Assembly: GCF_016863435.1 (NCBI RefSeq) | Contig: NZ_BOOW01000034.1 | Location: forward strand, 124,001-188,000 | Length of the DNA stretch: 64,000 bases | Direction: 5' to 3' | Source: Sinosporangium siamense | Lineage (GTDB): Bacteria > Actinomycetota > Actinomycetes > Streptosporangiales > Streptosporangiaceae | Part shown: positions 16,241 through 23,737 of the stretch, piece after piece | Layout of the letters: each line of letters opens with the position of its first letter | Position numbering within the stretch: the first letter of the stretch is position 1 | Made by a program: the position numbers and the translations under genes | Notes under the pieces: generated by a model | Seen by the model: only the letters and a program-made list of their open reading frames with translations | Told to the model about the DNA's origin: nothing | The model's database searches: none

Positions 16241-16570
16241 CTAATAGGCATATGTGCAGCCCAGGGCACCGCCGACCACGGTGCGGATGCGGATCACCGG
16301 CGGCGTTCTGTACCACGCGCACGCCGACCAGGGCGAACCCGATCCGACGTAGGCCAGGCCGCCTCCACTGGCGAAGCTGTGGCATTCCACCGATCCGCCG
16401 TAGTAGAAGCCGATGCCCGCACTGCTGTGGACCTGGGAGCGGCAGTAGTCGCCGAGGTAGAGCGGGCTGGCGACCATGTCGACCTCCGCCTGGGCGGGGG
16501 TGGCGACGGTCAGTGTCGCGATGGCGGTGAGGGCGGCTGCCGCCGTAGTGGCGAGCGCACGTCGGAACAC
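16241..16570 (-). CDS. small secreted Cys-containing protein
   Basis: The product is 109 residues. A Sec signal peptide (MFRRALATTAAAALTAIATL...) ends near TPAQA|EV at residue 28. The mature about 80 residues contain four Cys (DYCRSQ, VECHSF, SACAWY, LGCTYAY), probably two disulfides, and many aromatic and Gly residues. I do not recognise the family. A 15-base palindrome lies about 100 bases upstream and may be its operator. Convergent with the MFS exporter. Confidence 0.75.
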   Translation of the reverse strand: MFRRALATTAAAALTAIATLTVATPAQAEVDMVASPLYLGDYCRSQVHSSAGIGFYYGGSVECHSFASGGGLAYVGSGSPWSACAWYRTPPVIRIRTVVGGALGCTYAY

Positions 16571-16668
16571 GGTGAACCTCCAGGAACCGGGGGATGCGGC
16601 GGCTCCCGCCGCCGGGCGAAAAGGTGGCTCTGATCTGGAACGTTGCGAAGTGCACTCTCAGTATTAAT

Positions 16669-16683
16669 TAGGAAAGTTTCCTA
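16669..16683. promoter_or_regulatory. perfect palindrome TAGGAAAGTTTCCTA
   Basis: Seven-base arms surround a central G. It sits about 99 bases upstream of the small secreted-protein gene and overlaps the TAG stop codon of the upstream drug exporter gene. It looks like an operator for a dimeric repressor. I have an impression of similar motifs before secreted carbohydrate-active proteins of actinomycetes, but cannot name the regulator. Confidence 0.5.
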
Positions 16684-18228
16684 TGCAACACTCTCTTTGG
16701 CAGACTCCCGCACCTCCTCCTTCTCCTCCCCCGCCGCGCGGCGCAACGCCACGGCGGCCAGCACCGCCGCGGCCACCACCACAAGCGCCGCCGCCACTAT
16801 CGACACCCGCACCCCGCCGGCGAACGCCGCCTTGGCCGCCGCGGCCAGTGCCGCTCCCGCCTCCCCCGGCAGGGAGGCGGCCGCCGCGACCGCCCCGCCG
16901 AGGGTGTCGTGCGCCGCCGCCGCGACCTGCCCGGACACTCCCTCGGGTACGGCGAAGCCCATCCGGTAGACGGCTGTCGCCACCGTGCCGAAGACCGCCA
17001 GCCCAAGAGCCCCGCCGAACTCCTGCACGGTCTCCGACAAAGCCGCCGCCGAACCGGAACGTTCCGGCGGCGCCGCCCCGACCACCATGTCGATACCGAG
17101 CACCATCAGCGGTGACGCACCGAGGAAGAACAACGTCTGCCCGGCGAGAATCAGCCACAGATCCCGGCCGGAACCCCCGACGAACCCGATCAGCGACAGC
17201 CCCAGCGCCGCGACGAGCAGCCCGCCGGCCGACAACAACCCGGCGTTCCACCGCTTGGCCAGCATCGGAGCCAGCGCGAAACCCACCAGCATGGCGGCGG
17301 CCGGGGCGAGCGTCACCAGCCCCGCCTGGAACGGCGACAGCCCGACGACCAGCTGAAGATACTGCCCGGAGAGCAGCCCGACGACCGGCCCGATGAGGAT
17401 GACCAGGGTCAGCACGCCGAGCGCGGCCCTGAACCTCGGCACCGAGAACAACCGCATGTCGAGCAGCGGGTCGGCGAGCCCGCGCTGGCGCCGGACGAAC
17501 ACCACCCCGAGCACAACCCCGGCGGCGAGCACAAGAAGGGCGACAACGCTCGGCCCGTAGGCGGCGATCTCCTTCACCCCGTAGATCACGAGAAGCACGG
17601 CCGACACCGACAGGGCCACACTGGCCAGGTCGACGGGGCCTGAGGCCGCTGTCCGATACTCGGGCAGCAGCAGCGGCCCGAGCACCAGCAGGATCACCAT
17701 GACCGGCACGTTGAGCAGGAACACCGCCCCCCACGAAAAGTGCTCAAGCAGCAACCCGCCGACGAGCGGGCCGACCACCAGGCCGCCGGTGAAACCCGCC
17801 ATCCACACGCTGATGGCGGTGGTGCGCTGGACCGGATCGTGGAACATGTTGCGGATCAGCGACATCGTGGACGGCATCAGCGTGGCCCCCGCCACCCCGA
17901 GGAGCGCCCTCGCCACGATCAGCAACTCGGCGCTAGGTGCGAACGCCGCGAGCAGCGATGCCCCGGCGAACGCCGCCGCGCCGATCAGCAGGACTTTGCG
18001 CCGGCCGTACCGATCACCCAGGTTGCCCATCGTGATCAGGAAGCCGGCGATGAGGAAGCCGTAGATGTCGTTGATCCACAACAACTGGGTGCCGCTGGGC
18101 CGCAGGTCCTCGCTGAGGGACGGCACGGCCAGCGTCAGCACCGTTGTATCGATGGAGATGAGAAGTGTGGGCAGCACCAGGACGGCCAAACCTATCCATT
18201 CGCGGCTGCCTGCGCGTCTGGTGGACAT
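16681..18228 (-). CDS. MFS drug:H+ antiporter, DHA2/EmrB-QacA family
   Basis: This 515-residue protein has about 14 hydrophobic segments. Family signatures are LLISIDTTVLTLAVPSL (motif D1-like) in TM1, GNLGDRYGRRKVLLIG (motif A) and the TM5 motif C region FTGGLVVGPLVGGLLL. ATG at 18226-18228 lies only 7 bases after a possible -10, so translation may be leaderless. It is divergent from an ArsR gene. A SoxR-type palindrome sits in its promoter, which predicts induction by redox-active drugs. Confidence 0.92.
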   Translation of the reverse strand: MSTRRAGSREWIGLAVLVLPTLLISIDTTVLTLAVPSLSEDLRPSGTQLLWINDIYGFLIAGFLITMGNLGDRYGRRKVLLIGAAAFAGASLLAAFAPSAELLIVARALLGVAGATLMPSTMSLIRNMFHDPVQRTTAISVWMAGFTGGLVVGPLVGGLLLEHFSWGAVFLLNVPVMVILLVLGPLLLPEYRTAASGPVDLASVALSVSAVLLVIYGVKEIAAYGPSVVALLVLAAGVVLGVVFVRRQRGLADPLLDMRLFSVPRFRAALGVLTLVILIGPVVGLLSGQYLQLVVGLSPFQAGLVTLAPAAAMLVGFALAPMLAKRWNAGLLSAGGLLVAALGLSLIGFVGGSGRDLWLILAGQTLFFLGASPLMVLGIDMVVGAAPPERSGSAAALSETVQEFGGALGLAVFGTVATAVYRMGFAVPEGVSGQVAAAAHDTLGGAVAAAASLPGEAGAALAAAAKAAFAGGVRVSIVAAALVVVAAAVLAAVALRRAAGEEKEEVRESAKESVA

Positions 18229-18245
18229 ACGCCCGACCCTAAGAA

Positions 18246-18261
18246 CTCAAGTCAACTTGAG
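18246..18261 (-). promoter_or_regulatory. SoxR-type MerR operator in a 19-base-spaced promoter
   Basis: CTCAAGTCAACTTGAG matches the E. coli SoxR core CTCAAGTTAACTTGAG at all but one position. On the minus strand it lies between TTGACC (-35) and TAGGGT (-10) with a 19-base spacer, the elongated spacer typical of MerR-family activators. No SoxR gene is adjacent. Confidence 0.7.
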
Positions 18262-18320
18262 GTCAAGACGAATCCAGGCCCCTCGGGCGTACGGCAGCGC
18301 CCGGCCGGGTTATGCTGTTT

Positions 18321-18340
18321 ATATGAACAGCTATTCAGAT
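18321..18340 (+). promoter_or_regulatory. ArsR-family operator overlapping the arsR start codon
   Basis: ATATGAACAGCTATTCAGAT is an imperfect palindrome (ATATGAA against TTCAGAT) of the SmtB/CmtR type, containing the ATG of the regulator gene. This predicts autorepression relieved by a metal. Confidence 0.55.
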
Positions 18341-18712
18341 GACCATTTGATGGTGGCCGACGCGGACCGCGCCGCCGCTATACGTGAGCGTATGCCCAGC
18401 TCAGAGTCACTGGACGACACCGCGGAGATCTTCGGCCTGCTCTCCGACCCCGGCCGGCTACGCATGCTGGTCAGCCTCCTCGACGGCGAACTGTGCGTCT
18501 CCGACCTGGCCGCCGTCACCGGGCACAGCGAGTCCGCCGTCTCCCACGCCTTGCGTCTGCTGCGCGCCCACCGGGTCGTCTCCGTACGAAGATCCGGACG
18601 TTTGGCCTACTACCGCCTTGAAGACCCCCACGTGCGGATGTTGCTGGACCTTGCCCTTGCACACACCGAACACGCCCAGCCCGTCCACGTCGAATGTGAA
18701 AGGGGCCGATGA
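18323..18712 (+). CDS. ArsR/SmtB-family metal-responsive repressor
   Basis: The 129-residue product starts at ATG 18323 (MNSYSDDHLMVADADR). A winged helix covers residues 35-110 (LSDPGRLRMLVSLLDGELCVSDLAAVTGHSESAVSHALRLLR). A Cys in ELCVSDL and a His/Cys-rich C-terminus (HTEHAQPVHVECERGR) are candidate metal ligands. Its TGA overlaps the start of the CDF transporter gene (ATGA), so it probably controls that exporter. The recognised metal (Zn, Co, Ni or Cd) cannot be decided from sequence. Confidence 0.92.
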   Translation: MNSYSDDHLMVADADRAAAIRERMPSSESLDDTAEIFGLLSDPGRLRMLVSLLDGELCVSDLAAVTGHSESAVSHALRLLRAHRVVSVRRSGRLAYYRLEDPHVRMLLDLALAHTEHAQPVHVECERGR

Positions 18713-19611
18713 TGGGTGCCGGTCACGGACACGGCCACGCCGGAGGCCGCCACCGGTGGCGGCTGGCCGTCTCCTTTGTGTTGATCGGTGGATTCTTCAT
18801 CGTCGAACTCGTCTACGGCCTCATCTCAGGCTCTCTTGCCCTCCTGTCCGACGCCGGCCACATGGCGGCCGACGTCGTCACCCTGGGCGCCGCCCTCCTG
18901 GCCACCCGCATCGCGACCCGCCCCGACACCACCGGCCGGCGCAGCTACGGCTCCTACCGCGCCGAGGTGTTCGCCTCGCTCCTGGCCGTGCTGATGATGC
19001 TGGGCGTCGCCGTCTACGTCGTCACCGAGGCCATCGGCCGCATCGGCACGACCGCCGAGGTCTCCCCCGACCCGATGCTCGTCGTCGGCGCCATCGGCCT
19101 GGTGGTCAACGTCATCGCGCTGCTCCTCCTGCGCTCCGGCGCCGCTGAAAGCCTCAACGTCAAGGGCGCCTACCTGGAGGTCGTCGCCGACACCGCCGGC
19201 TCGGTGGGCGTCATCGTCGCCGGCTGGCTCGTCGCCGCCACCGGCCAGCCCGTGTGGGACACCGCCGTCGCCCTGGCCATCGGCGTCTTCGTCGCCGTCC
19301 GCGCCGTCGGCCTGGGCCGCCAGGTCTTCGCCGTCCTCGGCCAGCACGTCCCCGCCGACGTCGACCCGGCCGCCGTGACCGCCGACCTGGCCGCCATCAA
19401 GGGCGTCCGCGACGTCCACGACCTCCACCTGTGGACCCTGACCTCCGGCATGAACGTCGCCACCGCCCACCTGGTCATCGGCGACCCCGCAGACAACCAC
19501 GCCACCCTCGACCAGGCCCGCCACCTACTCCAACAACGCCACGGCGTCGCCCACGCGACCCTCCAGGTGGAACCGGCGGAACATAAGGGGTGCGACGAAC
19601 TCGGCTGGTGA
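18709..19611 (+). CDS. cation diffusion facilitator (CzcD/ZitB-like) metal exporter
   Basis: The 300-residue protein starts with a His-rich tail (GHGHGHAGGRH), has six hydrophobic segments and a C-terminal cytoplasmic ferredoxin-like domain. The TM2 metal motif is SDAGHMAAD. The TM5 site reads EVVAD, with Glu where the usual HxxxD has His; the related C-terminal HDLHLWTLTSG signature is intact. It exports divalent metal in exchange for protons. It is translationally coupled to the ArsR gene. An alternative ATG lies one codon downstream. Confidence 0.93.
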   Translation: MMGAGHGHGHAGGRHRWRLAVSFVLIGGFFIVELVYGLISGSLALLSDAGHMAADVVTLGAALLATRIATRPDTTGRRSYGSYRAEVFASLLAVLMMLGVAVYVVTEAIGRIGTTAEVSPDPMLVVGAIGLVVNVIALLLLRSGAAESLNVKGAYLEVVADTAGSVGVIVAGWLVAATGQPVWDTAVALAIGVFVAVRAVGLGRQVFAVLGQHVPADVDPAAVTADLAAIKGVRDVHDLHLWTLTSGMNVATAHLVIGDPADNHATLDQARHLLQQRHGVAHATLQVEPAEHKGCDELGW

Positions 19612-19811
19612 CTTGGCCGACCTCGCTTATGCCGTACGGAGCACCCCGCAACCTTGCCCTTGTGGACCGACCCGCCGAACCGTACTTGGCCCCTCTGGTC
19701 GGGCCCTACCATCAGCTTGTGAGGACTCGCCGGATCAGCCGACCCCGCGAATCCGTCACGCAACTAAATGAAAACAGGTCCCCAGCCCCGCAACACCGCA
19801 GGTGAACGAGT
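19612..19811. other. spacer before CRISPR array (possible leader)
   Basis: About 200 bases separate the CDF gene from the first CRISPR repeat. The 3' part (19745-19811) is richer in A than the flanks. As the repeat array degenerates toward its right end, the leader should lie here. No gene seen. Confidence 0.35.
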
Positions 19812-20082
19812 GTCGGCCCCGCACACGCGGGGATGGTCCTGACAGCTCGTGGCGGGACTCCCGCTCCACGGCGTCGGCCCCGCACACGCGGGGATGGTCC
19901 CTCCAGCTCCGCAGCCTCCAGCTCCGCGCGCTTGTCGGCCCCGCACACGCGGGGATGCTCCTGGCGAGGCGGATCTTGCCGTCAGGCGTTCACGTCGGCC
20001 CCGGCCTCGTGGGAGGTTTCCGCGGCCGGGCTTCAGACGGTGCGTCGTGCAGGAGCCGGCCTCCGCATGCGCGGGATTCCTT
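19812..20082. CRISPR. short orphan type I-E-like CRISPR array
   Basis: Three well-conserved 28-base repeats start at 19812, 19873 and 19934. They begin GTCGGCCCCGCACACG and end GGGGATGGTCC, with one change (GCTCC) in the third. Degenerate copies follow at 19994 and about 20055. The period is 60-61 bases, giving 32-33-base spacers. The repeat has a short central stem (CCCCGC/GCGGGG) typical of type I-E in actinobacteria. Decay is at the right end, so the leader side is left. No cas gene is in the window. The right end nearly touches the class II aldolase gene. Confidence 0.88.
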
Positions 20083-20092
20083 CCGGCGCCTG

Positions 20093-20779
20093 TTACGTTG
20101 GCAGGGTGCGCACCAGGTGGGTCCAGGCATCCGTCAGTTGGCGGGGGCCGTAGCAGCGGTTGCGTTTGGTTAGGGCTTCCTTCTCGGGGGACCAGGTGTA
20201 GGGGATGCCGGTCGAGGCGGCGGCGAGTTGGGTGCGGCACGCCTTATCGAGGAAGAGGGCGGTCATCACGGCGGTGGCGACGTCGGATCCCACGGTGACC
20301 AGGCCGTGGTGGTGGAGTAGCACCGCGTTGCGGTCGCCGAGGGTGGCGGCCAGCCGTTCGCCCAGGTAGCGGTTGTGGATGAGGTCGCCGGTTTCGGTGA
20401 ATCGGGCGATGTCGGGTGGCCAGAACAGGGTGCCCTCGTGACCGAGTGGGAGTAGCGGCAGGCCGGTCGCGGCGAAGGCCACGGCCGCTTCGGCGTGAGT
20501 GTGCACGACGGCGCCGACGTCGGGGCGGGCCGCCATGATCTCGGTGTGGATGGGAAACTCCAGGTGCACCCTTCCCTGCCCGCCCGTGGGCCTGCCGTCA
20601 CGGTCGATACGGACGACCAGGTCCGGGGTGATCTCCTGGAAACCGTATCCGGCGGACTTCAGCCACACGTCCCGGCCGCCCGGATCACGCTGCGACAAAT
20701 GCCCCCACACCATGTCGGTGTGACCGTGGGCGGCCAGCACCCGGCAACCGGTCGCTACCTCTTCGGCGGGGCCGTTCAC
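20093..20779 (-). CDS. class II aldolase/adducin family protein
   Basis: This 228-residue protein has the zinc-site pattern of L-fuculose-phosphate-type aldolases: WGHLSQRD near residue 24, EFPIHTEIMAARPDVGAVVHTHAEAAVAFAA around 75-105 with the HTH ligands, and the third His region LLHHHGLVTVG around 155. The GTG start overlaps the stop of the upstream hydrolase (GTGA), so it is the last gene of the catabolic operon. It may cleave a hydroxy-oxo acid made by ring fission, or decarboxylate or dehydrate a related intermediate. The reaction is not determined. Confidence 0.87.
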   Translation of the reverse strand: MNGPAEEVATGCRVLAAHGHTDMVWGHLSQRDPGGRDVWLKSAGYGFQEITPDLVVRIDRDGRPTGGQGRVHLEFPIHTEIMAARPDVGAVVHTHAEAAVAFAATGLPLLPLGHEGTLFWPPDIARFTETGDLIHNRYLGERLAATLGDRNAVLLHHHGLVTVGSDVATAVMTALFLDKACRTQLAAASTGIPYTWSPEKEALTKRNRCYGPRQLTDAWTHLVRTLPT

Positions 20780-21663
20780 CCGGCGGCTCCGGAGCCCTTG
20801 GTCAAGAAGTCACCGACGATTCGGTTGAACTGTTCCGGCTGCTCGAACATGGGCCAGTGTCCCGCCGAGGTGATCATGTCGAAGCTGCCGCGTGGAAGGA
20901 TCTCGCCGGCGCGGCGGCCGACCTCGGCCGGTGTGGTGGGGTTGTGGTCGGTCCACAGGACGAGGGTCTCGTGCCCGATCCGCTTCAGGTCCTCCTCGCG
21001 GAGCATGTAGGCGCGGTTCCCCTCACCGGGCTGCTCGGCGATCAGCTTGGCCTGCGCCTCCTCGGTGCCGGGGAGCGTGTAGTAGCGGTAGCGGCACTCG
21101 ACCAGTTCGTCGGTCACGGTGGAGGGATTCACCATGAGCCACTCCAGGCGTGCGCGCACGCTGTCGCGGGTGGGTGCGGCGGCTGCCTTGGCGGTGACGG
21201 CCTTCACCTGGGCGTGGACGCGTTCGCTTTCCTCACGGCGGCCCGCGTCGTCGAGCAAGAGGCCGGCGCCGGTGACGGAGACGATGCGGCCGACGCGGTC
21301 GGGGTGGGTGAGCGCGGTCCGCAGCGCGGTCCAGCCGCCTAGGGACTGTCCGACGAGGTGGGCTCGTTCCACACCGATCGCGTCAAGGTAGCGCAGCAGG
21401 TGGTCGGTGAAGACGGGGGCGTGGTAGGTCACGTCGACGGGACGGTCGGTGAGTCCATGTCCGAGGGCGTCGATCGCATGCACGTTCAGGCCGCGTTCGG
21501 CCAGGGGCAGGACGTTACGGATGAATGCCTCGGCATGGCCGGTCAGCCCGCCCATCAGGATGACGGCGTCGCCTTGACCTGCCTCGATGGAGCGGGTGCG
21601 CCAGCCGCCCGCGTCGCGAAAGCGGATCTCGGCACCGAGAGCCTCGGTCCAGAAAGTGTTCAC
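20776..21663 (-). CDS. alpha/beta hydrolase, possible ring-cleavage product hydrolase
   Basis: From the GTG at 21661-21663 (AAGGAGA upstream) the protein has 295 residues, MNTFWTEALGAEIRFRDAGG. The nucleophile elbow is VGQSLGGW. An Asp in LWTDHNPTTPA and a His in ITSAGHWPMFEQPEQFN complete a probable triad. It is similar in layout to the next gene. Both resemble meta-cleavage product hydrolases, and their position downstream of LigAB in the same operon fits that. A longer frame upstream to 21834 overlaps the gap and lacks a ribosome-binding site. Confidence 0.87.
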   Translation of the reverse strand: MNTFWTEALGAEIRFRDAGGWRTRSIEAGQGDAVILMGGLTGHAEAFIRNVLPLAERGLNVHAIDALGHGLTDRPVDVTYHAPVFTDHLLRYLDAIGVERAHLVGQSLGGWTALRTALTHPDRVGRIVSVTGAGLLLDDAGRREESERVHAQVKAVTAKAAAAPTRDSVRARLEWLMVNPSTVTDELVECRYRYYTLPGTEEAQAKLIAEQPGEGNRAYMLREEDLKRIGHETLVLWTDHNPTTPAEVGRRAGEILPRGSFDMITSAGHWPMFEQPEQFNRIVGDFLTKGSGAAG

Positions 21664-21770
21664 GGGGTTTCTCCTTGCGATGTAGACAATGCGGGCGCCG
21701 ACCTCCTCATGGCATGCGCGCCCGACGGGGTTTGGGGGTGGATGGTGGCTGTGTGCGGTCCCAGCCCGCG

Positions 21771-22649
21771 TCAGCCCCCCAGGAACTGCACAAGAGCGTC
21801 CGCGACGATCTCCGGCTGCTCGAACTGTGGCCACTGCTTGGCCTGGGGCACGGTCACCACGCGGGCATCGGGCAGGGCTGCTGCCGCGGCCTCCACCACG
21901 TTCAGCGGGGTGTGGCCGTGCTCGCCCCGGATGATCAGCACCGGAGCGCCGACCTTCGCCAACCTGTCGGGCGTCAGCAGTACACCTTCGTTGTCGGCGG
22001 CACGGACCTGCTGGTGCACGTCGCGCGCTTCGGCCGGGGCGTACAGCGCGGTGCGGACGGCGACGAGTTCGGGATCGACGGTGTCGGGGGCGGCAAGGAG
22101 CCCTGCCAGGCGGGTCCGCACCGCTTCGGGGGTGGGTTCGCGGTATGCCTGTCCGCCCCGCTCATAGGCGGCGCGGACTCTGCCGTCGGCCAGCCGGGTC
22201 GCCTCGGACTGCAGCCCGGCCGGCTCGATGAGGGCCAGCCGCCGTACCCGCGCGGGGTCGCGCAGGGCGAGTAGCACGGCGATCCATCCGCCCAGCGACT
22301 GCCCGACGAGGTCGACCCGTCCCAGCCCGAGCGCGGTCAGTACGGCATGAGCGTGCTCAGCCAGCCGCTCCACCCCGTAGCCGCCGTCGGCCCGGCCGGT
22401 GAGACCGTGGCCGAGCAGGTCGACAGCGATAGCTCGGCGCCCGGAGGCGGCGAGCGCGGGCAGGGTGCGTGCGAAGGTCTCGATGTGACCGCCGCGCCCG
22501 TGCAGGAGTACCACGGGGTCGCCGACACCGAGGGAGACGACCCGGGTGCGCACACCGGAAGCGTCAACGAACCGGACCTCCGCCCCGAGCAACCCAGTCC
22601 ACAGGCTCGGCGACGCGGCGGGGGCAGGGACACCGGTTCGCCGTGTCAT
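21771..22649 (-). CDS. alpha/beta hydrolase (paralogue of the next operon gene)
   Basis: The 292-residue protein has an oxyanion-hole LLHGRGGHIETF, nucleophile elbow VGQSLGGWIAV, Asp region IIRGEHGHTPLN and C-terminal PQAKQWPQFEQPE. In that last segment the usual catalytic His position reads Gln/Lys-Gln (VPQAKQWPQFEQ, where the paralogue has SAGHWPMFEQ), so the catalytic His may be missing. It may be an inactive partner or use another residue. It is 107 bases upstream of its paralogue on the same strand. Confidence 0.85.
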   Translation of the reverse strand: MTRRTGVPAPAASPSLWTGLLGAEVRFVDASGVRTRVVSLGVGDPVVLLHGRGGHIETFARTLPALAASGRRAIAVDLLGHGLTGRADGGYGVERLAEHAHAVLTALGLGRVDLVGQSLGGWIAVLLALRDPARVRRLALIEPAGLQSEATRLADGRVRAAYERGGQAYREPTPEAVRTRLAGLLAAPDTVDPELVAVRTALYAPAEARDVHQQVRAADNEGVLLTPDRLAKVGAPVLIIRGEHGHTPLNVVEAAAAALPDARVVTVPQAKQWPQFEQPEIVADALVQFLGG

Positions 22650-22968
22650 CGCACACCTCCGAAGGTCGCGGCAGCCCTGCCGTCACCGGCGACTTTGACC
22701 GAGATCAGCGGCTTCACCGGACGACGCAGCGCGGCCACCGCGAGCCCGCGCACCGGCTCATAAGGCGGTCGCGCCGCATGATGCGGCATTTCCCGCCCCA
22801 CCGGCCTCGCGAGCACCCCCGTCGAGGGCCGCGGCCTCCGCCCCACCGGCCTCGCGAGCACCCCCTTTGAGGGCTGCGGCCTCCGCCCCACCGGCTTCGT
22901 GCGCACCGGCTCATAAGGCGGCCACGCCGCATGGAACCCCAAGGGCCGCGGCCTCCGCCCCACCGATC
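22650..22968. repeat. GC-rich tandem/compound repeat between operon genes
   Basis: A unit of about 45 bases recurs from 22795: CCCCACCGGCCTCGCGAGCA followed by CCCCC, a GAGGG-containing linker and GCGGCCTCCG. There are two good copies, a third interrupted copy and a partial fourth near 22960. Two copies of GCGCACCGGCTCATAAGGCG (near 22750 and 22901) frame the block. One minus-strand frame stays open through it, with VGRRPRP repeats, but has no convincing start. I treat it as a noncoding repeat. Confidence 0.6.
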
Positions 22969-23733
22969 TCACGGCTGCTCCTTCGTGAACAGGTGCTCCT
23001 TCATGAAAGCCACCGAGCTCTCCCAAGTGGCAGCCGCCGCCTGCGGGTGATAGCTCGGGTGGGTGTCGTCGTGGTAGGCGTGCCCGGCACCGTCGTGGAC
23101 GTGCACCTCGGTGTGCTGCCCGCTGCGTTTGAGCGCGTCGCCGAGCCGGGCGACCTGGTCGAGCGGGATGACGTGGTCGGCGCCGCCGAAGTGGGCCTGG
23201 AGAGGGCAGCGCACCTGGTCGGCGGTGTCGATGCGGGAGCGGGTGCGCCCGGTGGGGCTGTAGGCGGGGGGCAGTTCCGGCAGGCCGTAGAGCGATACGG
23301 CACAGGCGAGCCGGTCGGTCTGCGCGGCCCAGGCCAGCACGAGGCCGCCGCCGAGGCAGAAGCCGATCGCGGCGGCACGTGAGGCGTCGACGTCGTCGCG
23401 GCCCGCCAGATAGTCCAGTGCGGCGTCGAGGTCGGGAACGGCCTGTTCGTCGCGGGCGGCGAGAAAGGCTTTGGCGCGCCTCTCCTCGGCGGTGTTGTAG
23501 TCCTGCGGCGGGCGCCCCCCGATGCGGCTGTAGAGGTCCACGGTGAGGCAGGCGATGCCTTCGGCGGCCAGGAGTTCGGTCACCTGCCTGCGGTGCTCGG
23601 TGACGCCGAGGTTCTCGTGGACCATGATCGCCACGGGTGGGCGGGGGCGGCCCTCGGGCAGGGCCAGATACCCGTTGATCTGGTCGGCGCCGCTGGGGAA
23701 GCTCACCCAGACGGCGTGTGCGGGGTCGGGCAC
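22969..23733 (-). CDS. dienelactone hydrolase family protein
   Basis: The 254-residue product has the DLH fold signatures: MVHENLGVTEHRR near residue 37, the Cys nucleophile in IGFCLGGGLVLA, an Asp region HFGGADHVIPL and the His in GAGHAYHDDTH. The GTG start lies 4 bases after the IclR stop. Carboxymethylenebutenolidase-like enzymes act on lactones from aromatic degradation, which suits the operon. The final substrate may differ. Confidence 0.92.
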   Translation of the reverse strand: MPDPAHAVWVSFPSGADQINGYLALPEGRPRPPVAIMVHENLGVTEHRRQVTELLAAEGIACLTVDLYSRIGGRPPQDYNTAEERRAKAFLAARDEQAVPDLDAALDYLAGRDDVDASRAAAIGFCLGGGLVLAWAAQTDRLACAVSLYGLPELPPAYSPTGRTRSRIDTADQVRCPLQAHFGGADHVIPLDQVARLGDALKRSGQHTEVHVHDGAGHAYHDDTHPSYHPQAAAATWESSVAFMKEHLFTKEQP

Positions 23734-23737
23734 GGTT

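Noticed and set aside
19612..20779. cas genes next to the CRISPR array
   Set aside because: The flanking genes encode a CDF exporter and a class II aldolase. No Cas1, Cas2, Cas3 or Cascade motif appears in any frame nearby or elsewhere in the window.
22646..23026. Minus-strand frame with VGRRPRP repeats as a protein-coding gene
   Set aside because: The frame stays open only because the DNA repeat is stop-free. Its start would lie inside the upstream gene and no Shine-Dalgarno sequence is seen.
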